A stretch of DNA of 64,000 bases from contig BMUX01000012.1 in the NCBI GenBank assembly GCA_014650415.1, forward strand, positions 192,419-256,418, in the 5' to 3' direction. Numbering within the stretch: position 1 is the stretch's first letter; each line of letters opens with the position of its first letter. Made by a program: the position numbers and the translations under genes. Shown one piece after another: positions 42,689 to 51,781 of this stretch. Under the pieces are notes generated by a model. The model did not search any database and was not told the DNA's origin. It worked only from the letters and a program-made list of their open reading frames with translations. The stretch comes from Streptomyces spiroverticillatus. GTDB taxonomy: Bacteria; Actinomycetota; Actinomycetes; Streptomycetales; Streptomycetaceae.

Positions 42689-44056
42689 CTAGGCGGGCGG
42701 ACGTTGCAACACCGTTGCAGGGGGCGTCGCGGACGCCGGCGCCGGTGATGGGTTCGCGCGCACCGGCGCCGGTGATGGCGTCCCGTGCACCGGCGCCGGT
42801 GCACGCAGTTCGGCCTCCAGTGCGCGTACGCGTGCGTGCACAGAAGGGTGCTGCCGTACGGAGGTCACCTCCGCCAGCGCCTGCCACACCGCCACGTCGT
42901 CCTCGCCCCACGGGCTGTGCACCCAGTCCGACAGCAGCCCCGGGTCCGCCCGCGCCACCAGCGCCGCCCGCAACTCGCCCTCCAGCCTGCCGCGCAGCCG
43001 TACGACGGCGGGGGCCTGCGACCCCGGCAGCAGCGGGCCCGCGTACGCGCCCATCGCGGCGGCCACCGCACCGGAGCCCAGCCGCCGGGCCACCACGGTG
43101 AAGTCCGCCTCCACCGGCACCGTCAGCCGGTAGGGGCGCGAGCACAGCAGGTCGGGTCCCAAGAGTCGCCGCAGCCGGGAGAGTTCCGCGCGCAGCGTCA
43201 CCGGTGTCACCGACTCGTCCTCGTACAACTCGCACAGCAGCCGGTCGCCGGACAGCCCCTCGGGGTGGCGGGAGAGCAGCACCAGGATCTCGCTGTGCCG
43301 CCTGCTCAGGCGCACCTTGGAGCCGCCCGCCACCAGCAGTGCTTCGTCCCGCCCGAGGGCGTACAGCAGCGCGGTGTCGTCGTCCGCGCGCGGGGCGGGC
43401 CCGGACAGTGCCAGATGCGATTCGGCTGCCCGTGCCACCGCCTGCACGAACGCCAGGCTGTGCGGGTGGGCGAGGCTGTCGCCGCCGGTGATGTCGACGG
43501 CGCCCAGCAGCCGCCCGGTGTACGGGTCGTGCAGCGGGGCCGCCGCGCAGGTCCACGGGTGCACGGGCCGCAGGAAGTGCTCCGCCGCGAACACCTGCAC
43601 AGGGCGGTCCAGCGCGAGCGCCGTCCCCGGTGCGTTCGTGCCCACCGACGACTCCGCCCACCGGGCACCCGGTACGAAGTTCATCCGCCCCGCCCGCCGC
43701 AGCGACCGCGCGTCGCCCTCCACCCACAACATCCGCCCGAACGCGTCGCACACGGCGACCAGGTGCTCCCCGTCGTGGGCGTACGCACCCATCAGTTCCC
43801 GGAACAGCGGCATCGCCCGCGCCAGGGGGTGGCTGTCGCGGTACGCGTCCAGGTCGTCGTTCGCCAGCTCCACGGGCGCGGTGCCGTCGGGGCTCACCCG
43901 GGCCCGTGCGGAACGCCGCCAGGAAGCGGCCACCACCGGGCGCACCGGGCGCTCCACCCGGCCCGCCGAGGTGAACGTCTCGTGCGCCCGGCGCAGCAGG
44001 CCGAGCCGCTCATCGGGATCGGCGCCCGGTTCCAGAGCCACCCAAGCGTCGGTCAA
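42689..44056 (-). CDS. GAF-domain regulator lacking the AAA+ module
   Basis: A 455-residue protein. The N-terminal ~210 residues resemble AcoR-type sensors (RPVVAASWRRSARARVSPDG, GARWAESSVGTNAPGTALA, HPWTCAAAPLHDPYTG). The C-terminal ~120 residues contain a winged-helix-like block (LSRHPEGLSGDRLL, VTLRAELSRLRRLLG, SRPYRLTVPV) instead of the sigma-54 AAA+ and Fis domains. This arrangement is typical of actinobacteria, which lack sigma-54. The last ~30 residues are 9-residue PAPV-type repeats. It is transcribed towards the aldehyde dehydrogenase gene, 55 bp away. Confidence 0.85.
   Translation of the reverse strand: MTDAWVALEPGADPDERLGLLRRAHETFTSAGRVERPVRPVVAASWRRSARARVSPDGTAPVELANDDLDAYRDSHPLARAMPLFRELMGAYAHDGEHLVAVCDAFGRMLWVEGDARSLRRAGRMNFVPGARWAESSVGTNAPGTALALDRPVQVFAAEHFLRPVHPWTCAAAPLHDPYTGRLLGAVDITGGDSLAHPHSLAFVQAVARAAESHLALSGPAPRADDDTALLYALGRDEALLVAGGSKVRLSRRHSEILVLLSRHPEGLSGDRLLCELYEDESVTPVTLRAELSRLRRLLGPDLLCSRPYRLTVPVEADFTVVARRLGSGAVAAAMGAYAGPLLPGSQAPAVVRLRGRLEGELRAALVARADPGLLSDWVHSPWGEDDVAVWQALAEVTSVRQHPSVHARVRALEAELRAPAPVHGTPSPAPVRANPSPAPASATPPATVLQRPPA
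42705..42719. promoter_or_regulatory. Palindrome upstream of the aldehyde dehydrogenase gene
   Basis: TGCAACACCGTTGCA is a perfect 6-3-6 inverted repeat 72-86 bp before the dehydrogenase start, inside the last codons of the GAF regulator gene. It is a plausible binding site for that regulator. Confidence 0.55.
42736..42801 (-). repeat. 27-bp coding repeat x3 at the C-terminus of the GAF regulator
   Basis: The self-complementary 12-mer CCGGCGCCGGTG recurs at 42736, 42763 and 42790, giving 9-residue PAP-type repeats. Confidence 0.7.
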
Positions 44057-44179
44057 CTCGTCCTCCCCGGCGAAGACTTCGGACGGCAGCGGGCCCCTCG
44101 GGCACCGAAAGCCCCATCGTCGTCCCGCCGGGGGAGGGCGGCAAGCATCCCGGCAGCGGCAACCCCGGTGCGGGCCCGG

Positions 44180-44428
44180 CTAGCCCTCCGACTGCGCGGC
44201 GATGATCAGTTCCTTCATCAGCTCGCGGCTCAGCTCCGGATCGTCCTCGAACGGCAGCCAGTCGTACCCGCACCGGCACCGCATCCGCACCACGTCCCCC
44301 CACCTGCCCCCGGCGGAGAACCCGGTGACCGCCTCGCAGCCGGGACAGGCCATCGGTCCCTCGCCCGCCACCACGATCGGCGCGAGCATCTCGATCGACC
44401 AGGGGTCGAGCAGTTCGAACTCCTCCAC
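44180..44428 (-). CDS. Small zinc-ribbon-like hypothetical protein
   Basis: An 82-residue protein starting at GTG 44428. CPGC and CRC motifs separated by about 20 residues suggest a zinc ribbon (ACPGCEAVTGF ... MRCRCGYDW). The acidic C-terminus is helical. No function can be given. It lies 10 bp after the 72-residue coiled-coil gene and is likely co-transcribed with it. Confidence 0.6.
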   Translation of the reverse strand: MEEFELLDPWSIEMLAPIVVAGEGPMACPGCEAVTGFSAGGRWGDVVRMRCRCGYDWLPFEDDPELSRELMKELIIAAQSEG

Positions 44429-44438
44429 GACCGCGCGC

Positions 44439-44657
44439 CTACCGGGGCGGGATCTCGCCGAGCTGGGCGCTCAGCGTCCGCAGATCGCCCGTGGGGATCC
44501 CCGAGAGGGCGGTCACCTCGTCCAGGTCCTGCCCGGCCTGCGCGGCCGCCACGGCCTCGGTCTCGACGTCCGCGCGGGCCGCGTTCAGCGCGACCTCCGC
44601 CTCCCGCAGCCGCTGTACGGCCAGTTCCAGCGCAGCCAGGCTCTTCTCGGTGTCCAT
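44439..44657 (-). CDS. Small helical hypothetical protein
   Basis: A 72-residue protein, Ala/Glu-rich and predicted to form a long helix or coiled coil (KSLAALELAVQRLREAEVAL) followed by DLDEVTALSGIPTGDLRTL, which resembles a short helix-turn-helix. Function unknown. Confidence 0.6.
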   Translation of the reverse strand: MDTEKSLAALELAVQRLREAEVALNAARADVETEAVAAAQAGQDLDEVTALSGIPTGDLRTLSAQLGEIPPR

Positions 44658-44708
44658 GCTGCGGATACTGGCACGGGAGGGGAGCGCACGGCCAACCGGC
44701 GACGTGGA

Positions 44709-45728
44709 CTAGACGAGACCACCGAGCGTCCCGGCCACCTCCCGCAGGTGCCGGTGCAGCCCCCGGTGCGGGTCCCCGGACGGCAGCCACTCCTTGCGGA
44801 TCTTGGCCACGCACGTGTAGTTCGTGTCGCAGACGTTCGCCAGCGGCGCCTCACCGGCCTGGCTGACCAACTGGTACGCGTCCAGCTCGGACAGCCCGTA
44901 GTCGCGCGCCAGCCACTGCACCAGATCCAGTTGCGAGATCCGGAACGCGTCCTCCAGAGGGCGCGCGGACCCCGTCGACAGCAGATGCGTGTCCGACTCC
45001 AGCCGAGGCCACGGCGTCGCCACCCCCTTGAGCAGCTCCACGACCACCACCGTGTTCATCGCGCACTCCACCGCCACGCCACAGGTCTCGCCCTCGCCCT
45101 GCCGGGCGTGCCCGTCGCCCAGGCTGAGCAGCGCCCCCTCCACGTTGACGCCGAGGTAGCAGGTGACACCGGCCCGCATCTCCGGGGTGTCCATGTTGCC
45201 GCCGTGCGCGTCGGGCACCAGCGCCGAGCGCACCTCCAGGTTCGCCGGGGCCACCCCCACGGTGCCGTGCGTCGGGTCCATCGGCAGCTCCACCTCGATG
45301 TCGCTGTCCCGCGCCCGGAACAGACAGGTGCGCCTTGCGCGATCCAGCTCCCACATCCACACCACCTCCGGCAGTGGTGCTTGCAGGGAGGCCGTGGTGT
45401 GCGTCGAGGTCAGCGCCCCGAACAACGGCACCGTCGTCGACGCCGCCCAGTCGCGGGCCGGCTCGATCGACACGAAGTGCACCGCCACGGTGTCGCCGGG
45501 CTCGGCGCCCTCCACGTAGAAGGGCCCCGTCTGCGGATTCAGGAACGGGAACTCGCACACCTGCGACACCAGGTCCTTCTCGGAGCGCACCCGCCCCGCG
45601 AAGCAGTCCTCGGTGTACAGATCGAGCACCGTGCCCGGTGCGATCCGCGCCACGGGCGCGGCCCCGCCGAACGTCCAGGCGTACTCGCCCTCTTGAGGCC
45701 GTACGGTCACCACGCGGGGATCGGTCAT
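44709..45728 (-). CDS. Acetamidase/formamidase (FmdA/AmdA family)
   Basis: A 339-residue protein. Family signatures are intact: HGTVGVAPA, the metal or substrate loop AHGGNMDTPEM, and GDGHARQGEGETCG. The enzyme hydrolyses formamide, acetamide or related short amides to ammonia and the acid. ATG 45728 is the start; longer readings run into low-complexity DNA. It is divergent from the Pro-rich membrane protein gene and no ABC uptake genes adjoin it. Confidence 0.9.
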   Translation of the reverse strand: MTDPRVVTVRPQEGEYAWTFGGAAPVARIAPGTVLDLYTEDCFAGRVRSEKDLVSQVCEFPFLNPQTGPFYVEGAEPGDTVAVHFVSIEPARDWAASTTVPLFGALTSTHTTASLQAPLPEVVWMWELDRARRTCLFRARDSDIEVELPMDPTHGTVGVAPANLEVRSALVPDAHGGNMDTPEMRAGVTCYLGVNVEGALLSLGDGHARQGEGETCGVAVECAMNTVVVVELLKGVATPWPRLESDTHLLSTGSARPLEDAFRISQLDLVQWLARDYGLSELDAYQLVSQAGEAPLANVCDTNYTCVAKIRKEWLPSGDPHRGLHRHLREVAGTLGGLV

Positions 45729-45906
45729 CGCTGAGCTGCTCCACTTCCGGGGCGGGACGGGTCGGACCCTTCGTACAGGTCGCAGGGGAGGCCGTCCAGG
45801 TGCACGCGCCCCCACAGCATCCGGAATGTTGCGGTCCGCCACGGGCTGGGCCGCAACTTCGGCACAGGGCTCGCGAGTTGTCCCCGTACGGCCGACCCTG
45901 GAGGGT

Positions 45907-46449
45907 ATGGCCACGCCGCCCGTACCACCGCACCAGCCGCCCGGAGGAGGCTTCGGCCCTCCTCAAGGCCCCCCGCAGGGCCCTCCGCAAGGACCACCCC
46001 CAGGAACGCCTCCAGGACCCCCCGAGGGGCCGCCCCAGGGCCCGCCGTACGACGCACCGCCCGGCGGCTACGGCCCGCCGTCCGTCGGCGGCGGCCACGG
46101 TTGGCCCCCCGAGGGACCGCCGCCGGACGGGCCCGCAGGACCGCCCGGCGGATCCGGCGGCGGCCGGCGCTCCCTGGTGCTCGTCCTCGCCGCCCTCCTG
46201 GCGATCGCCGCCGTCGTGGCCGTCGTCCTCGTCGTGACCGGGGGCGACGACTCGAAGAAGCCGGTCACGCCCACGACCACCAGCCCCGCACCGAAGCCGA
46301 CCTTCAACCTTCCGACGGAGTTTCCCACCAGCCTCCCGACGAAGCTTCCCTCCGGATTCCCCACGGAACTGCCGAGCGACTTCCCCACGGGCATCTTCGA
46401 CGACCTCCCCACCGACATCCCCTCGGACCTGGAATCCCTCTTCCCCTGA
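45907..46449 (+). CDS. Pro-rich single-pass membrane protein
   Basis: A 180-residue protein. The cytosolic first ~85 residues are PPQGPP-type low-complexity repeats. One transmembrane helix (LVLVLAALLAIAAVVAVVLVV) is followed by an extracellular Pro/Thr tail with pseudo-repeats such as LPTEFPTSLPTKLPSGFP. GGAGGGT precedes ATG 45907. No enzymatic motif; Pro-rich proteins of this kind are common in streptomycetes and may bind envelope or division proteins. Confidence 0.75.
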   Translation: MATPPVPPHQPPGGGFGPPQGPPQGPPQGPPPGTPPGPPEGPPQGPPYDAPPGGYGPPSVGGGHGWPPEGPPPDGPAGPPGGSGGGRRSLVLVLAALLAIAAVVAVVLVVTGGDDSKKPVTPTTTSPAPKPTFNLPTEFPTSLPTKLPSGFPTELPSDFPTGIFDDLPTDIPSDLESLFP

Positions 46450-46621
46450 CACCGGCCCCGGTGCCAGGACGGGGTGCACCCCACCCCTCGGTGTCACGGG
46501 TGCTGGCCCCCCACCGGCTCCGGGGGGTGACGCCATGGCCGGGACAGGACGTGCTCCGTAGCGTTCCCGGGAGACGCGCGCCGCAGACGCGGTGCGCGCC
46601 TCCACAGACCGGAGCCCCCAC

Positions 46622-47683
46622 ATGCCTCAGGCCGTCGACGCTGCGCCGGTGCACCCTGCCGGCACCACCCCCGGAAGCGATTTCGCACCACTGTTGCGCA
46701 CGGTCAGAGGACAGGGGCTGCTGGAGCGCCGCCACGGCTGGTACACCGCCCGCGCGGCCGTGAATCTGTGCTCGCTCGCCGCCGTGGTCACCGGGGTGAT
46801 CCTGCTGGGACACACCGGGTGGGTGCTCCTGCTGGCCGTCCCGTTCTCCTTGGTGTGGACGCGCACCGCCTACCTCGCCCACGACGCGGGGCACGCGCAG
46901 ATATCCAGCAGCCGCCGCACGAGCCGCTGGATCTCGCTCATGCACGCCAACCTGCTCCTCGGTATGAGTCAGTCGTGGTGGAACTCCAAGCACGAGAAGC
47001 ACCACGCCAACCCCAACCACGTCGACAAGGACCCGGACGTCGGCGTCGGCGCCCTGGTGTGGACGCAGCAACAGGCCGCAGGACGCGAGGGTTTCGCCCG
47101 CTGGCTCACCCGTAACCAGGCCCGGCTGTTCTTCCCCATGCTGCTGCTCGAAGGTATCGCCCTGAAGGTGTACGGGTTCCAGGACCTGCGCCGCCAGGAC
47201 CGGCGCGAGCGCCGCACCGAAGGCGCCCTGCTGGTCGTCCACCTCGCCCTCTACGCGACGCTGCTGCTGACCGCCATGTCACCGCTGACGGCGCTCGCCT
47301 TCGCCCTCCTGCACCACGCCCTGTTCGGCCTCCAGCTCGGCATGGCCTTCGCCCCCAACCACAAGGGCATGGAGATGCCCGACCCCGACGGCGAACGCTG
47401 GGGACATCTGCGCCGCCAGGTCCTCACCTCGCGCAACGTCCGCGGCGGCCCCGTCACCGACTGGTTCCTCGGCGGCCTGAACTACCAGATCGAGCACCAC
47501 CTCTTCCCGAACATGCCGCGCCCCCACCTGCGGCTCGCCCAGCCCCTGGTGCGCGACCACTGCCGGGCGGTCGGCGTCCCGTACACCGAGACCGGACTGC
47601 TCGACTCGTACCGGCAGGCCCTGGGCCACATGCACGAAGTGGGCGCACCCTTGAGGGAGAAGCCTGCCGTCCCGAACGGGTGA
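46622..47683 (+). CDS. Membrane fatty acid desaturase
   Basis: A 353-residue integral-membrane protein with about four hydrophobic helices and the three diiron histidine boxes: HDAGH (about residue 88), HEKHH (about 125) and QIEHH (about 292). The spacing is that of acyl-lipid desaturases. It introduces a double bond in membrane fatty acyl chains using molecular oxygen and ferredoxin-type electrons. GGAG precedes ATG 46622. A 60-residue membrane protein follows. Confidence 0.92.
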   Translation: MPQAVDAAPVHPAGTTPGSDFAPLLRTVRGQGLLERRHGWYTARAAVNLCSLAAVVTGVILLGHTGWVLLLAVPFSLVWTRTAYLAHDAGHAQISSSRRTSRWISLMHANLLLGMSQSWWNSKHEKHHANPNHVDKDPDVGVGALVWTQQQAAGREGFARWLTRNQARLFFPMLLLEGIALKVYGFQDLRRQDRRERRTEGALLVVHLALYATLLLTAMSPLTALAFALLHHALFGLQLGMAFAPNHKGMEMPDPDGERWGHLRRQVLTSRNVRGGPVTDWFLGGLNYQIEHHLFPNMPRPHLRLAQPLVRDHCRAVGVPYTETGLLDSYRQALGHMHEVGAPLREKPAVPNG

Positions 47684-47765
47684 ACCACTGCCGGAGGGAA
47701 CCTCACCGGCCCGCATTGCGTTCTCAGAAGCAGGAGCGGCGACAGCCGCGGAGGAGGCGTCGAAG

Positions 47766-47948
47766 ATGTCGAAGAGTTCGAAGGTCGCGGCCGGCGGTGT
47801 CGTCGTCGGCATCGCCCTGATCTGGATCATCGGTTTCTGGCCCGCGCTGCTGGTCATGGTGGGCGTGCCCGTCGCCGCCTACCTGATGCTGGACAAGACC
47901 CAGCGCCGCAGGCTCCAGCGGATCACCCGCAAGGAACTGGGCCGCTGA
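47766..47948 (+). CDS. Small two-helix membrane protein
   Basis: A 60-residue protein, almost entirely two hydrophobic helices (VAAGGVVVGIALIWIIGF, ALLVMVGVPVAAYLML) with a basic C-terminus (KTQRRRLQRITRKELGR). GGAGG lies 9 nt upstream of ATG 47766. It could be a subunit or modulator of the desaturase 82 bp upstream; this is only a positional guess. Confidence 0.75.
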   Translation: MSKSSKVAAGGVVVGIALIWIIGFWPALLVMVGVPVAAYLMLDKTQRRRLQRITRKELGR

Positions 47949-48057
47949 AGCTCCGCCGCGACGCCGCCCGCACCCCGGGGCGAAGCCTCCCCGGCGAGCC
48001 CCCGCAGCCGCCCGTATAGGCTCGCGATCGATCATCTGTACGGAGAAGGGGGCCCTC

Positions 48058-48600
48058 ATGGGCGCGGCAGTCACGGCGGTCAGCAGCAACGGCACCTACA
48101 CGTTCACCAAGCCCAACCGCGACAGCATCACCCTGCTCGCCGGGCTCGGCGTCGAGGGCGACGTCCACTGCGGGGAGACGGTCAAGCACCGTTCCCGCGT
48201 CGCCCAGGACCCCACGCAGCCCAACCTGCGCCAGGTCCACCTCATCCACGGGGAACTCTTCGACGAGGTACGGGAAGCGGGCTTCGACGTGACCCCCGGC
48301 CAGCTCGGCGAGAACGTCACCACCCGCGGCATCGACCTCCTCGCCCTGCCCACCGGCACCCTGCTGAAGCTGGGCGACCAGGCGGTCGTGGAGGTCACCG
48401 GCCTGCGCAACCCCTGCCTCCAGATCGACACCTTCCAGGACGGGCTGCTCAAGCGGGTCGTGGGCCGCGACGCCGAGGGCAACATCGTCCGCAAGGCCGG
48501 AGTCATGAGCGTCGTGCGCACCGGCGGCGTGGTCCGCCCCGGCGACACCATCGCCGTCGAACTCCCCGCCGCCCCGCACAAGCCCCTCGAACGCGTCTGA
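48058..48600 (+). CDS. MOSC-domain protein
   Basis: A 180-residue protein. GVEGDVHCG, RQVHLIHGELFDEV, GQLGENVTTRGIDL and EVTGLRNPCLQID match the MOSC fold, including the conserved Cys that carries sulfur in related enzymes. MOSC proteins handle molybdenum-cofactor sulfur or reduce N-hydroxylated compounds. GAAGGGGGCC precedes the ATG. Confidence 0.9.
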   Translation: MGAAVTAVSSNGTYTFTKPNRDSITLLAGLGVEGDVHCGETVKHRSRVAQDPTQPNLRQVHLIHGELFDEVREAGFDVTPGQLGENVTTRGIDLLALPTGTLLKLGDQAVVEVTGLRNPCLQIDTFQDGLLKRVVGRDAEGNIVRKAGVMSVVRTGGVVRPGDTIAVELPAAPHKPLERV

Positions 48601-48624
48601 CCTCCACGACAGGCCGCCCGCAGC

Positions 48625-48655
48625 GGCGGCACGGCCTCAGGACGGCCGTGCCGCC
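48625..48655. terminator. Hairpin at the convergent MOSC/unknown gene ends
   Basis: A 12-bp perfect stem (48625-48636 with 48644-48655) and a 7-nt loop that contains the stop triplet of the reverse-strand gene at 48637. It can serve both genes. Confidence 0.6.
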
Positions 48656-49482
48656 AGCTTGTCCAGCGACTCCAGCAGCCCCGGCAGTTCCGTGCCCCGC
48701 CCCACCGGCAGGATCTCCCCGGGCTCGTCGTCCAGCAGCAGGAACGCGATGTCGTCGGTCCTGGCCACGAACGACCAGCCCGGACCGTCGGCCCGCAGCG
48801 TCCGCGCCTCGCCCGAGGCGAACGCCGAGCGCACCCGCCCGACCGGCGGCGGATTTGCGACGTACCCGTGCAGCGCGTCGATCACCCGGCGCACCTGCGG
48901 ATGCAACGCGCCCTCGCTGCCCTCGAACGTCTTTGAGTCGCTCTGCTCGTCCAGCTGGTCGCGCCAGGTCGCCCACTGCCGGGCGATCTCGTCCGCACCC
49001 AGCCGCCGCTGGGCCGGCCCCCACTGCTCGGTGTCCGGCGGCGTCAACAGCAGCCCGTCGGGGGAGTCGTCCGGCAGCTCGGGATCGTGCGGCTCCGGAA
49101 CACCGGGAGCGGCGACCGCGAGCGCGAGCGGCCACCCGGGCAACGCCGCCACCACCGAGCGCTCCGGCGGCGACAGGTCGTACTCCATGCCGCAGTCCCA
49201 GGACGCGATCGCCACCGCCACCAGCGACACATCGTCCACGACCACCGTCCAGCGCGCCCCGGTGCCGTCCTGGCCCAGCACCAGCCCGTAGCCGCGCTCG
49301 TCGGACACCAGGCCGAGCGCCCCGCATGCCTCGGGGAAGTCGTCGCCGAGCACCGCCGGGAACTGCGCGGGCGTCAGCAGCACCGCCGTGAGGACGAACA
49401 GCTCGTCCTCCCCGGCAGCCTCCTCCCGCGCAGCAGCCACCTCCTGCGCGGTCTCTTCCCCGGCAGCTTCCGTCCCGGCCAC
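48637..49482 (-). CDS. Hypothetical acidic cytosolic protein
   Basis: A 281-residue protein with no recognised family. It is rich in Asp, Glu and Pro and has two strand/helix segments (GYGLVLGQDGTGARWTVVVDDVSLVAVAIASWDCGMEYDL shows as alternating hydrophobics; later WSFVARTDDIAFLLL). GTG 49482 is chosen for its GGGGAGG 5 nt upstream; an open frame continues far upstream but its codon pattern is that of a shadow of the next genes. Confidence 0.7.
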   Translation of the reverse strand: MAGTEAAGEETAQEVAAAREEAAGEDELFVLTAVLLTPAQFPAVLGDDFPEACGALGLVSDERGYGLVLGQDGTGARWTVVVDDVSLVAVAIASWDCGMEYDLSPPERSVVAALPGWPLALAVAAPGVPEPHDPELPDDSPDGLLLTPPDTEQWGPAQRRLGADEIARQWATWRDQLDEQSDSKTFEGSEGALHPQVRRVIDALHGYVANPPPVGRVRSAFASGEARTLRADGPGWSFVARTDDIAFLLLDDEPGEILPVGRGTELPGLLESLDKLAARPS

Positions 49483-49628
49483 AGCACCCTCCCCAGACGT
49501 TCGGTCGTCGGCGCACCTTAACCAGCGGGTAACCTGCGCGTCGAGAGGTGACGGCCGATTCGCCGCAGACCCGCCGGACACTTCTCGCTCCGGCCTTTTG
49601 CCGAGGTCAGGCAGAGGGCGGCCCGTGG

Positions 49629-49925
49629 TCAGGCCGCAGGCAGCCCGAGCAGGCTGCGGGCCACCCGCTGCGGCTCCTCGTCGCGCTCCCGGGCGAGCGC
49701 GATCACCGCCCGGCACGCCAGCTCCGTCACCCCGAACGACAGCGCCTCGGGCGACACCCAGCCCGCGGCCTCGTCGCTGCGCGGCTCGTCGTCCTCCACA
49801 CAGGCCGCCACGTACTCGGCGGCCGCCTCGAAGATGTTGTGCGGACGCCGGGCCCGGTGGGCCGACTCCTTCGCCGGACGGGGCTCCTGCGACCACTTGA
49901 AGAACCGGGCGATTCTGTTCAGCAT
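49629..49925 (-). CDS. Small hypothetical helical protein
   Basis: A 98-residue protein. MLNRIARFFKW opens an amphipathic helix, with an acidic central part and a helical C-terminus (GVTELACRAVIALARERDEEPQRVARSLLGL). Unknown function. ATG 49925 is preferred over longer readings. Confidence 0.6.
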   Translation of the reverse strand: MLNRIARFFKWSQEPRPAKESAHRARRPHNIFEAAAEYVAACVEDDEPRSDEAAGWVSPEALSFGVTELACRAVIALARERDEEPQRVARSLLGLPAA

Positions 49926-50091
49926 CCGCACCACATCCCCGTGAGCAGTAGATCTCGGATGCTTCAAGTGTGCCCCGTGGCCGTAGAGTTGAGCCGCCTC
50001 GCGCCGTCCGCGATGGTGTGCACCAGGGCGTCGCACGGTGCGGCGCGGACTTGGACCGACCGCCGGAGGCGACCCGGCAGAAGGGCGACAC

Positions 50092-50982
50092 GTGGTGAAG
50101 CGCTACGACCGGCTCCAGCAGATCCGGCGACTCGACCCGGAGCAGGACTTCCTGCGGATCTACCGCCTGATGTCCACCTACGAATTCCCCTGGGACTTCA
50201 CCCGGGCCCTGGAACTGGCCCTCTACCGCACCTACGCGGTCCCCTCCATCGGACGGCTCCTCGCCGAGACCGCCGAACTCACCGACCGCTCGCAAAAGCG
50301 TTACGACGACACCGCACTGCTGCTGGACACCGTCGTGGAACACGGCTTCACCAGCGCCGAGGGCCGCACCGCCATCCAGCGCATCAACCGGATGCACCGC
50401 AGCTACGACATCAGCAACGACGACATGCGCTACGTCCTGTGCACGTTCGTCGTCACCCCCAAGCGCTGGATCGACGCCTACGGCTGGCGCAGGCTCAGCG
50501 ACCACGAACTGCGCGCCTCCGCGGCGTACTACCGCACCCTCGGCGCCCACCTGGGCATCCGGGAACTGCCGCGCACCTACGAGGACTTCGAGCGCTGCCT
50601 CGACAGTTACGAGGCCGAGCGCTTCGGCTGGGACGAGGGCGCCCGCAAGGTCTCCGATGCGACGCTCGACCTGATGGGCTCCTGGTACGGGCCCCTCGCA
50701 CCCCTCGCGAAGGGCGCCAGCCTCGCCCTCCTGGACGACCCGCTGCTGAGGGCCTTCCGCTACGAACGGCCGCACCCGGCGGCCCGGGCCGCCGTCCGGG
50801 GCGCACTGCGGCTGCGGGGCCGGGCGGTGCGCCTGCTGCCCCCGCGCAGCGCCCCGCACTACGCCCGCCAGAACCCGGAGATCAAGGGCTATCCGAACGG
50901 GTACGAGGTCGCCGCCCTCGGCACGTTCCCCGTGCCCGGCGTGCGCGGCTGCCCCGTGCCGCACAACCAGCGCACCCCGTAG
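50092..50982 (+). CDS. DUF2236/MpaB-type oxygenase
   Basis: A 296-residue protein matching the helical DUF2236 pattern: FPWDFTRALELALYRTYAVPSIG, RYDDTALLLDTVVEHGF, INRMHRSYDIS (conserved His, a candidate heme or metal ligand), and VTPKRWIDAYGWRRL. The family contains latex-clearing and mpaB-type oxygenases. GTG 50092 has AAGGG 6 nt upstream. Confidence 0.85.
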   Translation: MVKRYDRLQQIRRLDPEQDFLRIYRLMSTYEFPWDFTRALELALYRTYAVPSIGRLLAETAELTDRSQKRYDDTALLLDTVVEHGFTSAEGRTAIQRINRMHRSYDISNDDMRYVLCTFVVTPKRWIDAYGWRRLSDHELRASAAYYRTLGAHLGIRELPRTYEDFERCLDSYEAERFGWDEGARKVSDATLDLMGSWYGPLAPLAKGASLALLDDPLLRAFRYERPHPAARAAVRGALRLRGRAVRLLPPRSAPHYARQNPEIKGYPNGYEVAALGTFPVPGVRGCPVPHNQRTP

Positions 50983-51017
50983 CCGCGCACACCCGGCGCA
51001 CCCCGTAGCGGCCCGGC

Positions 51018-51635
51018 TCAGCCCTCGCGGACGGCCAGCGCCAGATACCGGTCGTCCTCGTCGACGTACGACACAAGACGCCAGCCGGACGCCGCCAGGA
51101 GCGGCCGCAGCCGTGGCTCGGCCCGCAGGTCGTCGTCGGTCAGCTGCCGCTTCTGGTGCGCCGCGAGGGCGGCCCGGCCCACCGGGTGGAACAGCGCGAG
51201 CAGGCCGCCGGGACGCACCGTGCGGGCCAGTTCGCGCACGTTCTCCCCGGGGCTGGGCAGGTGCGAGACGAGCCCCGACCCGAACACCGCGTCCAGCACA
51301 CCCGTGCCGAGCGGCAGCCGTGCCACATCGGCCCGCACCAGCAGGGCGCCGCGGTCACGCCCCCTGCGGACGGCCTCCGCCAGCATCTCCCGGGTGAGGT
51401 CGACGCCCAGCACCGTCCCGGCGGACCCCACCGCCTGTCGCAGGTACGGCAGCGCCCTCCCCGTACCGCAGCCGGCGTCCAGCACCACCGAACCCGCACG
51501 CAGCCCCAGGGAGGCGATCGCGGCCTCGAAGGCGGGACCGTCGTCGGGGAAGCGCTCGTCCCACCGTGCGGCGCGGGAACCGAAGAACTCCTGCACCTGC
51601 GTGTGGTCATGAACCCGCGTGTGGTCATTCGTCAT
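51018..51635 (-). CDS. Class I SAM-dependent methyltransferase
   Basis: A 205-residue protein. VVLDAGCGTGRALPYL is the SAM-binding motif I near residue 50, with VLGVDLTREML as motif II, DVARLPLGTGVLDAVFGSGLVSHL as the following strand, and VRPGGLLALFHPVG as post-III. It is most like UbiE/small-molecule methyltransferases. ATG 51635 is used. It is divergent from the conservon genes, so it could share regulation with them. Confidence 0.88.
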   Translation of the reverse strand: MTNDHTRVHDHTQVQEFFGSRAARWDERFPDDGPAFEAAIASLGLRAGSVVLDAGCGTGRALPYLRQAVGSAGTVLGVDLTREMLAEAVRRGRDRGALLVRADVARLPLGTGVLDAVFGSGLVSHLPSPGENVRELARTVRPGGLLALFHPVGRAALAAHQKRQLTDDDLRAEPRLRPLLAASGWRLVSYVDEDDRYLALAVREG

Positions 51636-51781
51636 ACCCACATGATCCCCCTGGGACACCGTGCAGCCACATTGCGCCGCCTTTCGAAACGAGCCCCGGG
51701 AAGCCATGGCCCCGGGACTACCGTCCACATCCCACGGGGCGCAGCGCGCCGCACCCAGGCCGGAGCCGGAGAGACCCACGG

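Noticed and set aside
49483..50964. Upstream extension of the reverse-strand hypothetical gene at 48637
   Set aside because: The extension overlaps the small gene at 49629 and the DUF2236 gene, and a strong ribosome site exists at GTG 49482.
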